Positions 1 to 11,143 are shown, counted from the first letter of the stretch. The stretch: 37,985 nt of DNA from Alphaproteobacteria bacterium (GCA_009908405.1 JAAAPG010000200.1:1-37985), one strand, 5' to 3'. Made by a program: numbers and translations. The notes: a model not told the origin generated them from the sequence alone.

Positions 1-372
1 CGAATCGCGGTCGGCCATGCCCAGCAGGTTGCTGGCCAGCCGCATGAAGCCGTCTTCCTCGAAATCGCGGGCCTCATCCGCCAGCACCACGCGCCACAGG
101 TCTTGCAAGTACCCCATGCGGTCTTCATGCGCGATCTGGTCCTTGATCGCCTTGGTCAGATGGACCGTGTCGCCGGCATTGGCCTCCATCACCTCGGCCT
201 GCGGCAACAATTCGGCGCTGCCATACCGGCGGGTCAGGATGTCCTGGATCACGGCACGCTCGGCTTGCGCATACTCGCCATCCGTGCGCGCCACCCGCAC
301 CAGCAGCGCCGCGACGGCCACGCGACCGTCGGGCGCTTCGGGTTCTGGCTTGCGAAACAACCGCCCGATCAT
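1..372 (-). CDS. TerB-family (tellurite resistance-like) protein, C-terminus cut by window edge
   Basis: The first 124 residues are visible; the frame is still open at position 1. The sequence has the helical, acidic TerB pattern: an N-terminal stretch with AALLVRVARTDGEYAQAE (about residues 21-38), then a helix with the KAIKDQIAHEDR segment (about 75-86) and a second DGEY-like acidic turn, DFEEDGFMRLASNLLG, near 103-118. TerB-like domains are small metal-binding helical bundles tied to tellurite or membrane stress, but most chromosomal copies have no tested role. The ATG at 372 overlaps the msrB stop (ATGA), so the two are probably translated from one mRNA. The family call rests on pattern recognition; function is not established. 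Confidence 0.7.
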   Translation of the reverse strand, partial: MIGRLFRKPEPEAPDGRVAVAALLVRVARTDGEYAQAERAVIQDILTRRYGSAELLPQAEVMEANAGDTVHLTKAIKDQIAHEDRMGYLQDLWRVVLADEARDFEEDGFMRLASNLLGMADRDS

Positions 373-890
373 GCCGCAGGCACCGGACCGCCCTCGACCT
401 GCCCGGTGTCGTCCGGTGTGAAGGTCATGGCCAAGCCGTTGATGCAATGGCGTTTTCCGGTCGGCGCGGGGCCATCGTCAAAGATATGTCCCTGGTGCCC
501 GCCACAGTTGGCGCAATGCACCTCGGTACGCACCATGAAGAAGCTGCGATCTGCGCGCGTGCCCACAGCCCCGTCCATCGCCTGCCAGAAGCTGGGCCAA
601 CCGGTGCGGCTGTCGAACTTGGTTTCCGAGCGGTACAGCGCCTGGCCGCAGCCTGCGCAGTTATAGGTGCCCGCGCGATCCTCTTTCAGCAGCGGAGAGC
701 GTTCGCCCATCAGTGCATTGGTAAAGGCGCGCTCGGTCGCCTCTTCGCGCAACACGGCGAATTGCGCCGGCGTCAGGCGGTCGCGCCATTCGGCGTCGGT
801 CAGTGTCAGCGGAAAGTCGCCTCCGGATGCCCCGGCGCGCGCGCCGTAGAATGCCAGCCCCGTGGCGGCCAGAAATGTGCGTCGGTCCAT
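369..890 (-). CDS. msrB: Peptide-methionine (R)-S-oxide reductase, exported
   Basis: Reduces the R-epimer of methionine sulfoxide in oxidised proteins. The 173-residue protein starts with a twin-arginine-like leader (RRTFLAATGLAF, residues 3-14), so it is probably exported to the periplasm already folded. The core is typical MsrB: two CxxC zinc pairs (C78/C81 and C126/C129), the GWPSFW segment (97-102), H132/H135, and the catalytic cysteine C149 in RHCINGLAMTF, where most family members have RYCxNSAAL. The start at 890 is followed directly by the leader, and the gene is divergent from dnaG. The stop overlaps the TerB-like start. No frame damage is seen. Confidence 0.93.
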   Translation of the reverse strand: MDRRTFLAATGLAFYGARAGASGGDFPLTLTDAEWRDRLTPAQFAVLREEATERAFTNALMGERSPLLKEDRAGTYNCAGCGQALYRSETKFDSRTGWPSFWQAMDGAVGTRADRSFFMVRTEVHCANCGGHQGHIFDDGPAPTGKRHCINGLAMTFTPDDTGQVEGGPVPAA

Positions 891-1009
891 GAAACCCTCC
901 TGTTTCGATCATGCCCTGTTTACGCGGGCACATGGCGATTGGTTTCACATATAGGATAAGTTCACGTCACAGCTTCAACAAGCCCGCGTGATCTGCCAAT
1001 ATTCCCGCC

Positions 1010-2893
1010 ATGAGTCTGCCTCCCGGTTTCCTTGATGAATTGCGCAATCGCGTCACGATCTCGTCCGTTGTCGGGCGCAAGGTCGTATGGGACATGCGCA
1101 AGTCCAACCAGGCCAAAGGCGATTTCTGGGCGCCCTGCCCGTTCCACCAGGAAAAAACCGCCTCTTTCCATGTCGATGATCGCAAGGGGTTTTATTACTG
1201 TTTCGGCTGCCACGCCAAAGGCGACGCGCTGACATTCTTGCGCGAAAGCGAAAACATGTCCTTCATGGAAGCGGTCGAAACGCTGGCCCGCGAAGCCGGT
1301 CTGCCCATGCCCGAACGCGACCCGCGCGCCGCCGAAAAGGCCGACCGGCTGTCGGAACTGGCGCAGGTCACGGAAGCGGCTTTGCGGTTTTTTCGGATGC
1401 AACTGAATACCGGGGCCGCGTCCGGCGCGCGCGATTACCTGGAGGGCCGCGCGCTGGCGCAATCGGCGCTGGACCGGTTCGAGATTGGCTATGCCCCGGA
1501 CGCGCGGCGAGCTTTGTGGGACGCTTTAACCGGCGCAGGCATCGCGGGCGACAAGATCATCGAGGCGGGGCTATGCGCCAAGCCCGATGATGGCGGCGCG
1601 CCCTATGACCGGATGCGCGGGCGCATCATCTTTCCCATCCGCGACGCACGCGGGCGCTGCATCGGGTTCGGGGGTCGCGCGCTTAGCCCCAATGCACGCG
1701 CCAAGTATCTGAATTCGCCCGAAACCCCTTTGTTCGACAAGGGCCGGGCGCTGTATAACCTTGGCCCTGCGCGCAGCGCGTGCGGCAAGGGGCAACCGCT
1801 GATCGTGGCCGAGGGCTACATGGACGTGATCGCGCTGTCCGAGGCCGGGTTCGAAAGCGCCGTCGCGCCCCTTGGCACCGCGATTACCGAAGACCAGTTG
1901 CGGCTGATCTGGCGCGTGTCGCCCGAACCGGTGATCGCGCTGGATGGCGACACGGCGGGCTTGCGGGCGGGCTACCGGTTGATCGACCTGGCCCTGCCGC
2001 TGCTGGGACCGGACCAGTCGCTGCGCTTCTGCCTGCTGCCGGAGAAAATGGACCCGGATGACATTCTGCGCCAAGGCGGGGCATCCGCCATGGCCAGGCT
2101 GATCGACGGCGCGGTGCCCCTGGTGCAGCTTTTGTGGCAGCGCGAAACCGACGGGCAAGTTTTCGACAGCCCCGAACGCCGCGCCGCGCTGGACAAGCGC
2201 CTGCGCACGGCCTTGGCAAAGATCGCGGATCCGGGTTTACGCGGGCATTACACCGACGAAATAAAGCGGCTCAGGTTCGAGTTCTTTCGCCCTGCACAGC
2301 GCGCGTGGACACCGCGCGGGTCTCGTTTCGTGCCGCCTGCCAAACCGCTCAGCGCGACCCGCAGCACAAGGCTGGCCAGCGCCCCGGACGACGCGATTGC
2401 CGACGCGATGCGCGAAGAACTGATTCTGGCGACCCTGCTGCGCCACCCAGCCCTTGTGACAGAGTTCGAGAGCGACCTGGAACGCTTGTCCTGCCACGAC
2501 CCGACCCTGTCGCAGCTTTGCGCCATGCTGCTTGCCGGCGAAACGCCGTCCCCCGACCACATCGAGGCGTTGATGGCCCTGCCCCATGTCGCGATCGCGC
2601 CACCGGTACGCACCGATGATCCCGATTTCGCACGCTTGTGCCTGCGCGATGAACTGTCGAAGTATTTCGCGCGCGACGGGCTGGACGCGGAATTGCGCGA
2701 CGCGGTCGAAGACTTGGGCGATCTGGCCGATGAAGGCGTCACCTACCGTTTGGCGCGTGCCAGTGCCGCACGCAACGAATCAGAACGCTCGCGCCTGAGT
2801 GATTCGACCGATCTGGGCGAGGATCGGGCCGCATTGTCAGGCGAATTGCAGCGACTCATCGAATCGGAAATCTGGGTAAAACGGAAAAAGTGA
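1010..2893 (+). CDS. dnaG: DNA primase
   Basis: Makes the RNA primers for chromosome replication at the fork, with DnaB helicase. The 627-residue protein has the bacterial order: CHC2 zinc finger near the N-terminus (C43, H46, C64, C67), RNA-polymerase domain with a TOPRIM core (E268 in AEGYMDVIAL; D312 and D314 in ALDGDTAG), and a variable C-terminal helicase-interaction region from about residue 430. The ATG at 1010 gives the usual MSLPPGFLDELR beginning; no strong Shine-Dalgarno precedes it. rpoD follows after 158 bp, the common dnaG-rpoD arrangement, here without rpsU. Full length and intact. Confidence 0.97.
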   Translation: MSLPPGFLDELRNRVTISSVVGRKVVWDMRKSNQAKGDFWAPCPFHQEKTASFHVDDRKGFYYCFGCHAKGDALTFLRESENMSFMEAVETLAREAGLPMPERDPRAAEKADRLSELAQVTEAALRFFRMQLNTGAASGARDYLEGRALAQSALDRFEIGYAPDARRALWDALTGAGIAGDKIIEAGLCAKPDDGGAPYDRMRGRIIFPIRDARGRCIGFGGRALSPNARAKYLNSPETPLFDKGRALYNLGPARSACGKGQPLIVAEGYMDVIALSEAGFESAVAPLGTAITEDQLRLIWRVSPEPVIALDGDTAGLRAGYRLIDLALPLLGPDQSLRFCLLPEKMDPDDILRQGGASAMARLIDGAVPLVQLLWQRETDGQVFDSPERRAALDKRLRTALAKIADPGLRGHYTDEIKRLRFEFFRPAQRAWTPRGSRFVPPAKPLSATRSTRLASAPDDAIADAMREELILATLLRHPALVTEFESDLERLSCHDPTLSQLCAMLLAGETPSPDHIEALMALPHVAIAPPVRTDDPDFARLCLRDELSKYFARDGLDAELRDAVEDLGDLADEGVTYRLARASAARNESERSRLSDSTDLGEDRAALSGELQRLIESEIWVKRKK

Positions 2894-3051
2894 CTGATTC
2901 GTAACAATAGCGGCTTCTCAAGAGGCCAAATATGCACGGCATAACTGGAAAATCAGTCTATCTGCCCCTACATCATATCCAGCACCGATGCGCCAGAGTT
3001 TGATTCGTTCGAACCGTCCAGCGTGTCTTCGCATTTTACTCGGGAGCTTCC

Positions 3052-5043
<1,992 letters not shown>

Positions 5044-5064
5044 GTTCGATCGGCCAGATACACG

Positions 5065-5090
5065 AAAGGGCGCGGATTTCCGCGCCCTTT
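5065..5090 (+). terminator. Intrinsic terminator of rpoD, possibly bidirectional
   Basis: A perfect inverted repeat AAAGGGCGCGGA / TCCGCGCCCTTT (12 pairs, closing to a tight ATTT loop) begins 22 nt after the rpoD stop. The A and T ends of the stem give a short U-tract on both strands, so it may also end transcription of the converging acidic-protein gene. Confidence 0.88.
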
Positions 5091-5109
5091 TACCTGACCT
5101 CCGTCACAT

Positions 5110-6009
5110 TCAGTGACCGTCGTCCTCGTCTTCGTCTTCGTCGTTGTCATCATCGGACGGCAGATCATCATCCGATGCCTCGCCCGTTGACAGGCTGTCC
5201 ATCGTGTCATCGTCCTTCGGGACCAGCACGGTGTTGCCGTCGTCATCGGTGTCCAGTTCATAATCCGTGAACACTTCGTTCCCGTCTGAATCGGTGCTGA
5301 CGATGGTCACCTGGTAAACTTCGCCAATCTCGATGTCTTGTTCTTCCAGGTCAGCTTCAAGATCAGCGATCAGCGAATCCAGTTCAATATCTTCCAGCTC
5401 CGTGCCTTCGGGCAGTTCGACAGTCGTGAACTGCAAGCCGAAGTCATTGGTCGCGGATTCATTGCCATCTTCATCGACCGTCGTGTAGAAGAATTTGATA
5501 TCGTCCAAGGTGTCACCCGTGTCGTCGCCGGGCGTATCATCGTCGTCATCATCCTCGTCGACATCATCGTCGTCTTCGTCGACGTCGTCCTCGTCTTCGT
5601 CGTCATCGTCATCATCGATTTTATCGTTGATCTTATCGGCCTTGGCTTGCCAATGGGCGGCTTTCGCATCATAGCATTCGGCCTTGGCATCACCCAGCTT
5701 CTCGATCTTGGCGGCTTTGTATTCACCAATCTTTTCGACCCTGGCCGCCAGATGATGATAGCCGTAATCCTTCAGAGCCTGCACCTTGTGGGCCGTGTGG
5801 TCACGGATCGCATCTGCCTTTTCCTGAGCCTTGTCGCGTATCGCGTCAGCCTTGTCCGAATACTTGTCGGCCAAATCCTGATACGTGTCCGCCAGCTTCT
5901 GTAGCTTGTCGGAATTGTCGGCATCATTCGATTTGCTGTGGCCATATTTCGAGTATCTCGAGTACCCACCGAATTTGGACCCGAAGCCGAACGATCTGAA
6001 AAAAGACAT
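5110..6009 (-). CDS. Hypothetical highly acidic protein with helical N-half and Asp/Glu tract
   Basis: Not recognised as a known family. The 299 residues fall in four parts. Residues 1-30 are rich in Gly, Ser, Phe and Tyr, with no signal peptide. Residues about 35-130 are charged, Ala/Lys/Asp-rich and helical, with repeated units such as DKADAIRDKAQEKADAIRD, suggesting a coiled coil. Residues about 131-160 are almost only Asp and Glu. The C-terminal part has beta-like segments with D-x-D-x-D-G turns (TDSDGNE, DTDDDGNT) resembling calcium-binding loops, and ends in a second acidic tail. A GGGG-containing Shine-Dalgarno lies before the ATG at 6009. Low-complexity composition makes homology calls unsafe; secretion, calcium binding or surface roles are only guesses. 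Confidence 0.72.
   Translation of the reverse strand: MSFFRSFGFGSKFGGYSRYSKYGHSKSNDADNSDKLQKLADTYQDLADKYSDKADAIRDKAQEKADAIRDHTAHKVQALKDYGYHHLAARVEKIGEYKAAKIEKLGDAKAECYDAKAAHWQAKADKINDKIDDDDDDEDEDDVDEDDDDVDEDDDDDDTPGDDTGDTLDDIKFFYTTVDEDGNESATNDFGLQFTTVELPEGTELEDIELDSLIADLEADLEEQDIEIGEVYQVTIVSTDSDGNEVFTDYELDTDDDGNTVLVPKDDDTMDSLSTGEASDDDLPSDDDNDEDEDEDDGH
5536..5618. repeat. Imperfect GAY/GAR trinucleotide tract coding for poly-Asp/Glu
   Basis: On the plus strand this is a run of cgt/cat/ctc/ttc triplets; on the coding minus strand it gives consecutive Asp and Glu codons. It stays in frame and mixes GAC, GAT and GAG, so the composition rather than an exact DNA unit is kept. Confidence 0.7.
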
Positions 6010-6061
6010 TTTGGAACCCCATCCGAGTTATTTCATGTAGGCGTCGCTTTAGCAGCGATCC

Positions 6062-6076
6062 TCAAAAATTCCTTAA
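6062..6076. promoter_or_regulatory. Possible CtrA-like half-perfect site upstream of the acidic-protein gene
   Basis: TCAA-N7-TTAA, one mismatch from the CtrA full site TTAA-N7-TTAA, lies about 53 bp before the start of the acidic-protein gene. The surroundings are A/T-rich (a run of eight A follows), so chance is a real alternative. The rest of 6010-6237 holds a 12-bp palindrome GAAGAATTCTTC (6127-6138) and no gene. Confidence 0.25.
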
Positions 6077-6237
6077 AAAAAACACAATCGCGCCACCATG
6101 CCCCTGCTCATCCGGGAGGTTTCTTTGAAGAATTCTTCGCAGAATCGAAACAATCCGTGGAACGAACCGCGAATGTTCGTGAACCGTTTAAAAGTGAAAC
6201 AAAGACCCTCAGCTTGCCTTGTATTCTTGACGTCGCG

Positions 6238-7197
6238 CTACGGATTGATTCGGGTCTCGATCCCGCAATGCCACAATTCTGCCTCGATTTCAGAGGGGTT
6301 GGCGCGACTGTGCCATAAGCCGCCGCCCTTCAGATCGTGCAATGCGCGTTGCATTTCGGTATCGGCCGCGACCTGTTCCACCACCCACCAGCGATTCCAT
6401 TCATAGGCCAGCGACCAGTCGCTTTCATCCAGCCGGGTTTCCGGCAAACGGTAGTGAAAGGTCGGGCGCCCGCCTTTCAGGTGGTCGGGCGGCACATCGG
6501 CCAATATATCGGGCACCGCGTCTTGCAACAGGGGCAGCAGGTCCAACCCGTAATGGCGCGACGGCGCGTGCTGCACATAGGCGCGGCCCAGATCGGCCAG
6601 CGTCCAGCCGTCTGCCCCGGCCAGCGCATCGACCAGGGCGCGCGGCCACGGGTCCACGAAGGGCATGACGCGCCGCGCCGGGTCCAGCGGGTCCGACGCG
6701 CGCAGCCAGTCTTCCAGCAGCGCGTAGGCGCGGACAATGGCCAAGGTGGCCGCGTCATCCGGGCGCTCGGTGTTCAGGTGAATGCCGAATCCATAGCCCA
6801 GTCCCGCGCGCGACCCCTTGGCCCCGGCCTGCGCCAGCTTGGCCAGAAGCGCCTCTACCTGCGGCAGCTTCGCCTGTGCCAGGGGCGCGGTCACGATCTC
6901 GACCGGGACAAGGTCGCCGAGGATGTCGGCGGCCATGTCTTCGACCCAGCGGGTTTTCAGGGTGATGTCCAGCTCGACCTTGACCTTGCCGAAACGCCCG
7001 TCGGTCACGACCAGATCGCGCGGGCCTTCGCGGGTGACCGTGCCGCCCCATTGGTCTTGCACGATCTCTGCCGCCTGTTCCGGGGATAGCCCGGCAAATT
7101 CCACTTCAACCCCGGTGCGGCGGTCAGCGCTGGGGGTGGCGTGATCCGGCAAGGGCAGGAACCGATCACGCGGCAGGGCGCTGTGCAGGTCATCCAT
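6238..7197 (-). CDS. Amidoligase-like enzyme (putative, glutamine synthetase-fold family)
   Basis: 319 residues. The N-terminal third carries the pattern of the putative amidoligase family: RRTGVEVEFAGLSPEQAAEI (about 26-45), where the acidic pair in GVEVEF matches the metal-binding Glu of the glutamine-synthetase fold, then VTDGRFGKVKVELD (64-77) and the GFGIHLNTE segment (about 136-144), a His/Asn site typical of these ligases. Such enzymes join a carboxylate to an amine using ATP. The start is 3 nt after the stop of the cyclotransferase-like gene, so the two form one unit, which suggests formation and breakdown of a gamma-glutamyl-type amide; the substrate is unknown. Last gene of the murD-coupled run. 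Confidence 0.75.
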   Translation of the reverse strand: MDDLHSALPRDRFLPLPDHATPSADRRTGVEVEFAGLSPEQAAEIVQDQWGGTVTREGPRDLVVTDGRFGKVKVELDITLKTRWVEDMAADILGDLVPVEIVTAPLAQAKLPQVEALLAKLAQAGAKGSRAGLGYGFGIHLNTERPDDAATLAIVRAYALLEDWLRASDPLDPARRVMPFVDPWPRALVDALAGADGWTLADLGRAYVQHAPSRHYGLDLLPLLQDAVPDILADVPPDHLKGGRPTFHYRLPETRLDESDWSLAYEWNRWWVVEQVAADTEMQRALHDLKGGGLWHSRANPSEIEAELWHCGIETRINP

Positions 7198-7200
7198 GTT

Positions 7201-7641
7201 TCAATCCTCGATCGCGTCCATCCCCTGCGCCCCGATCAGGCGGTAGACCCAGGCGCTTTCCCCGTCTTCCAACACCATCAGGTCGCGCCGATACTTTCGC
7301 CCGGTCCGCTCGTAGCGGTCAAGGCGGATCATCTCTGCCGGGGTCACGTCGAACACCACGCCGTCCAGCACCATATCCGCGCCCTCGGCAATGTTGCGCC
7401 CGTCCCCGCGCTGCCAGCCGCGCAACTGCGCCGGTGCGCTTGGCACCCAACGGCCTATCACCACCAGCCGCACAATCGGGTTGGTCAGCGTGGCGAAGCC
7501 GAAGACCCGCGCCGGGCCATCTGGGGGCGCGGGCGTGGCGGCATCCGCGGGCGGCAGGTAGAACGGCGCGCGGGTGATCGCATACCACAGCACGGCGATC
7601 ACGATCAGGGCGATAAAGGTCATCTGGGTCATCCCGGTCAC
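7201..7641 (-). CDS. Gamma-glutamylcyclotransferase-like protein with N-terminal membrane anchor
   Basis: 146 residues. Residues 7-21 form one hydrophobic segment, followed by a short proline/alanine linker and an AIG2/GGCT-like domain from about 46: VFGFATLTNP corresponds to the YGSLxxP substrate loop, and E111 in LDRYERTGRKYRRD is at the position of the catalytic Glu. GGCT-like enzymes release 5-oxoproline from gamma-glutamyl amines or peptides. The GTG at 7641 overlaps the rarD stop (GTGA); ATG codons at 7632 and 7623 are alternatives that keep the domain. It lies directly before the amidoligase-like gene, a pairing that suggests opposite steps on one amide bond. Confidence 0.75.
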   Translation of the reverse strand: MTGMTQMTFIALIVIAVLWYAITRAPFYLPPADAATPAPPDGPARVFGFATLTNPIVRLVVIGRWVPSAPAQLRGWQRGDGRNIAEGADMVLDGVVFDVTPAEMIRLDRYERTGRKYRRDLMVLEDGESAWVYRLIGAQGMDAIED

Positions 7642-8525
7642 GGCCTTGCCGCGCGGCGCGCGCGCAGCACCTCCGAGATATAGAGCGCCATGGCCGCCCA
7701 GATCATGGGGAAGGCGATTAGTCGCGCCCCCTCGAACGGTTCACGAAAGGCAAGGGTCGAGATGAGAAAGATCATGGTGGGAATGGCATAGCCCGAAATC
7801 GCGATGGTGGACAAGCGCAACCCCTTGGCCGCGTTGGCATAAAGGATCAGCGGGGTGGCGGTGATGACGCCGCAACCCAGCAGCAGTGCCCAATCCATCG
7901 CCCCGGCCTGTACGGTAAAAAGCTGGCCTTGCGCGGCTTGCCAGGCCAGGTAGGCCAGCGCGGCGGGCAGCAGGATCATCGCTTCCAGCGCAAAGCCCTG
8001 GTTGGGGCCAATCGGCAGCGCGCGCTTGAAATACGCGTAACCGCCCCAAGAAAACACGATCAAAAGCGCACCTGTCGGCAGGCGTCCCGCGTCAACCGTC
8101 AACACCACAACGGCGGCGAAGGCCAGCGCAACAGCCCCCCATTGCCGCGCGCTGAGCCGTTCGCCCAGGAAGATCGCGCCAAGAAACACGCTGAAGATGG
8201 GATTGATATAATACCCCAAGGCCGCCTGCATCGCCTGACCGGACTGGATGAGCCAGACATAAGCGCCCCAGTTGATCGAGATCAGCGCCGCCGTGACCGC
8301 CGCCATGCCCAACATGCGCGGGGTGCGGATGGCCGCGCGCAGATCGGCCGTGCGACCCAGGTAAAGCAACCAGGCCATCGCCAGCGGCAAGGCCCAGATC
8401 ACGCGGTGCGCCACCACTTCCGGCGTCGGCACATGGTCGAGCGCGCGAAAGTAGAATGGCAGCGTGCCCCAAATGGCGAAGGCGGCAATGGCGAGGGCAA
8501 AGCCGCGCGGGGTGTCTTCGTTCAT
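7638..8525 (-). CDS. rarD: EamA-family permease, RarD type
   Basis: A 295-residue inner-membrane protein with about ten hydrophobic segments and two EamA halves. The start ([20 protein letters not shown], residues 8-27) and the motif [14 protein letters not shown] near 41-54 are typical of RarD, named for chloramphenicol sensitivity; the natural substrate is not known. Its ATG at 8525 overlaps the murD stop by 4 bp and its stop overlaps the next start, so it is part of the murein-precursor transcript. In many relatives ftsW follows murD here. Confidence 0.88.
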   Translation of the reverse strand: MNEDTPRGFALAIAAFAIWGTLPFYFRALDHVPTPEVVAHRVIWALPLAMAWLLYLGRTADLRAAIRTPRMLGMAAVTAALISINWGAYVWLIQSGQAMQAALGYYINPIFSVFLGAIFLGERLSARQWGAVALAFAAVVVLTVDAGRLPTGALLIVFSWGGYAYFKRALPIGPNQGFALEAMILLPAALAYLAWQAAQGQLFTVQAGAMDWALLLGCGVITATPLILYANAAKGLRLSTIAISGYAIPTMIFLISTLAFREPFEGARLIAFPMIWAAMALYISEVLRARRAARP

Positions 8526-9925
8526 ATGCGGCCAAGCTCCGCCTGCACGGCGGCGATAAAGGCCGCGCCGCGCGCCTCGAAATCGGGAAACTGGTCGAAG
8601 CTGGCGGCGGCGGGGGCAAGCAGCACGGTGTCGCCCGGTTGGGCGTCGGCCATGGCGCGAGCGGTGGCCTGCTCGATCGTGTCGAACACCTCGTGCGGGT
8701 GTTCGCCCAGTTGCAAGGCGAACTCGCGCGCCGAATGGCCGATCAGATAGGCCTTGGCCACGCGGTCCAGGTGCGGGACAAGCGGCGCGATGCCGCCATC
8801 CTTGCCAAGCCCGCCCGCGATCCAGCGGATGCGGTCGAAGGCTTGCAGCGCTTTCGCGGCGCTCTCGGCATTCGTCGCCTTGGAATCGTTGACGTAGCGC
8901 ACGCCGCCCGCTTCGGCGACCAACTGGCTGCGATGCGGCAGGCCGGTGAAACTGGCCATGGCGTCCTCAACCAGCCGCGGCGCGGCGCCAAGGCTGCGCG
9001 CCACGGCGTAGGCGGCGCAGGCGTTCTGATGATTATGCGCGCCCGGCAGGCCCGGCATGGCGCGCAGGTCGATGGAGGCCACCTGCCGCCCGGCGCGGTA
9101 TTCGGCCAGAAACCCCTTGCGCGCAAAGACGTTCCAGCCCGGCCCGGCCAGCTTCTGCCCCGAGGAGACGCGGATCACGCGCGCATCCTCGCGCGCCTCT
9201 GCCAATTGCCCGGCCAGGAACTGCCCTTCGACCTCGTCCACACCGATGATGGCGCGGTCCGGCCCGCCTTCGGCAAACAGCCGCCGCTTGGCCGCGAAAT
9301 ATCCGCCCATGCCGCCATGGCGGTCCAGGTGGTCGGGCGACAAGTTGGTGAACACGGCGATATCCGGCGTCAGCGCGCGGGCCAGTTCGGTCTGGTAGCT
9401 GGACAGTTCCAGCACGATCACCGCGCCGTCCTGCGGCGGGTCGATGGACAAGACCCCTTTGCCGATATTGCCCGCCATCTGGCAAGGCCGCCCCATGGCG
9501 CCCAGAATATGCGCAATCAGCGCCGTCGTGGTCGATTTGCCATTCGACCCGGTGACCGCGACCACCTTGGGCGGAAGGTCCATGGCCATTGTCTGCGCGG
9601 TTGCAAAGCTGCGGAAAAACAGGCCGATATCATTATCGACCGGCACCCCCGCCATCAGGGCTGCCGCAATATGGCGGTTCGGCGCGGGATAGAGGTGCGC
9701 AATACCGGGGCTGGTGACAAGCGCCGCGATCTGCGACCAGTCGGCGCGCGACAGGTCTTGCAGGGCAATGCCCTCTGCCTCTGCGCGGGCGCGGGCATCG
9801 GGGCTGTCATCCCAGGCCACCGGCTTCGCGCCGCCCGCCGCCAGCGCGCGGCATGTCGCCACGCCGGACCGCCCGAGCCCCAGCACGGCGACCGCGCGCC
9901 CCTCATAGCCTTGCACCGGGATCAT
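8522..9925 (-). CDS. murD: UDP-N-acetylmuramoyl-L-alanine--D-glutamate ligase
   Basis: Cytoplasmic ATP-dependent ligase adding D-glutamate to UDP-MurNAc-L-Ala. 467 residues from the ATG at 9925, which gives [20 protein letters not shown] and has GAAAGG-like purines (AAAGG) before it; an upstream in-frame extension to 10048 runs through the intergenic repeat and is not likely to be translated. The Rossmann-like uracil-binding start, the P-loop [14 protein letters not shown] (about 123-136), the [12 protein letters not shown] metal/ATP segment and the NDSKATN motif are all present. It is preceded by a 132-bp repeat-containing gap after mraY and coupled to rarD by a 4-bp overlap. Confidence 0.96.
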   Translation of the reverse strand: MIPVQGYEGRAVAVLGLGRSGVATCRALAAGGAKPVAWDDSPDARARAEAEGIALQDLSRADWSQIAALVTSPGIAHLYPAPNRHIAAALMAGVPVDNDIGLFFRSFATAQTMAMDLPPKVVAVTGSNGKSTTTALIAHILGAMGRPCQMAGNIGKGVLSIDPPQDGAVIVLELSSYQTELARALTPDIAVFTNLSPDHLDRHGGMGGYFAAKRRLFAEGGPDRAIIGVDEVEGQFLAGQLAEAREDARVIRVSSGQKLAGPGWNVFARKGFLAEYRAGRQVASIDLRAMPGLPGAHNHQNACAAYAVARSLGAAPRLVEDAMASFTGLPHRSQLVAEAGGVRYVNDSKATNAESAAKALQAFDRIRWIAGGLGKDGGIAPLVPHLDRVAKAYLIGHSAREFALQLGEHPHEVFDTIEQATARAMADAQPGDTVLLAPAAASFDQFPDFEARGAAFIAAVQAELGRI

Positions 9926-9945
9926 GTCAGAGCCTTTCAACCGGA

Positions 9946-10043
9946 CGGGGCTGCGCCCCGACGCCTTTTGTTCAGGGGGCTTTGCCCCCGGTCTGGCCCA
10001 TTCTGGCCAGCCCTCCCCCAGAGTATTTGCGGCAAGATGAAGG
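9946..10043. repeat. Dispersed Rhodobacterales-type intergenic repeat, copy 1
   Basis: Between mraY and murD. It has three compact hairpins, CGGGGC-TGC-GCCCCG (9946-9960), GGGGGC-TTT-GCCCCC (9975-9989) and CTGGCC/GGCCAG (9993-10010), and then a conserved-looking tail of the form CCCCCAGAGTATTT...GGCAAGATGAAGG (10015-10043). The same tail recurs after mmsA near 36058-36089. I recall closely similar tails in many Rhodobacterales genomes; role unknown. Confidence 0.65.
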
Positions 10044-10057
10044 TGCAAGAGACGCGG

Positions 10058-11143
10058 TTAGCGGACCTTCAGCGTCGCCAGCCCGATCAACGCCAGAACC
10101 AGCGCGATGATCCAGAAGCGGATGACGATCTGCGGCTCTGCCCAGCCCTTCTTCTCGAAATGGTGGTGGATCGGGGCCATCAGGAACACGCGCTTGCCGG
10201 TCGTCTTGTAATACAGCACCTGGATGATGACCGACAGCGTTTCGACCACGAAGATGCCGCCGACGATTCCCAGCACGATTTCATGCTTGATGGACACGGC
10301 AATCGCGCCCAGCGCTCCGCCCAGGGCCAGGCTGCCGGTGTCGCCCATGAACACCGCCGCCGGCGGCGCGTTGTACCACAGGAATCCAAGCCCGCCGCCG
10401 GCCAGCGCGGCGGTGAAGATCAGAAGCTCCCCCACACCCGGCACGTAATGCACGTCCAGGTAGGCGGTGAAATCGACCCGGCCCACGGCATAGGCGATCA
10501 CGCCCAGCGTGGCACCGGCGATCATCACCGGCATGATCGCCAGCCCGTCCAACCCGTCCGTGAGGTTGACGGAATTGGCCGCGCCCACGATGACGAAAGC
10601 ACCAACGGGGACGAAGAACCAACCCAAGGTAATCAGCACCTCGGAAAACACCGGGACCGCAAGCTGTCCCTGCAGCCCTGTCGGGTGGACATACATCGCG
10701 GCCGCGCTCGCCAACACGCCGATCAGCGCGCCCAAGGCCAGCCGCACCCGGCCCGGCACGCCTTTGACATTGCCTTTGGAGACCTTGGCAAGGTCATCGG
10801 CAAATCCGATCAGGCCAAACCCGATGGTCACCAGCAGCACGATCCAGACATACGGGTTGTCCAGCCGCGCCCAGAGCAGGGTCGAGACACTCAGCGCCGA
10901 AAGGATCAGCAAACCACCCATGGTGGGGGTGCCGGTTTTCGTCAGCAAGTGGCTTTCTGGGCCATCCTCGCGGATCGGCTGACCATTCGACTGGCGGCGC
11001 TTGAGCAGGTTGATGAGTGGCGGGCCGAAAAAGAAACCGAAGACCAGCGCGGTGAAGAACGCCGCGCCCGCCCGGAAGGTGATATACCGGAACAGGTTGA
11101 ACCCCGGCAGGGTATCGGCGAACTCGGTCAACCAGAAAAACAT
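10058..11143 (-). CDS. mraY: Phospho-N-acetylmuramoyl-pentapeptide-transferase
   Basis: Inner-membrane enzyme that transfers phospho-MurNAc-pentapeptide to undecaprenyl phosphate, giving lipid I. 361 residues with about ten membrane segments. Family motifs are all seen: GTPTMGG (about 71-77), the DD pair in GFADDLAKV (about 113-121), [13 protein letters not shown] (about 190-202), and the C-terminal histidine cluster [11 protein letters not shown] (about 325-335). The ATG overlaps the murF stop by one base (TAATG), so translation is coupled. Confidence 0.97.
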   Translation of the reverse strand: MFFWLTEFADTLPGFNLFRYITFRAGAAFFTALVFGFFFGPPLINLLKRRQSNGQPIREDGPESHLLTKTGTPTMGGLLILSALSVSTLLWARLDNPYVWIVLLVTIGFGLIGFADDLAKVSKGNVKGVPGRVRLALGALIGVLASAAAMYVHPTGLQGQLAVPVFSEVLITLGWFFVPVGAFVIVGAANSVNLTDGLDGLAIMPVMIAGATLGVIAYAVGRVDFTAYLDVHYVPGVGELLIFTAALAGGGLGFLWYNAPPAAVFMGDTGSLALGGALGAIAVSIKHEIVLGIVGGIFVVETLSVIIQVLYYKTTGKRVFLMAPIHHHFEKKGWAEPQIVIRFWIIALVLALIGLATLKVR

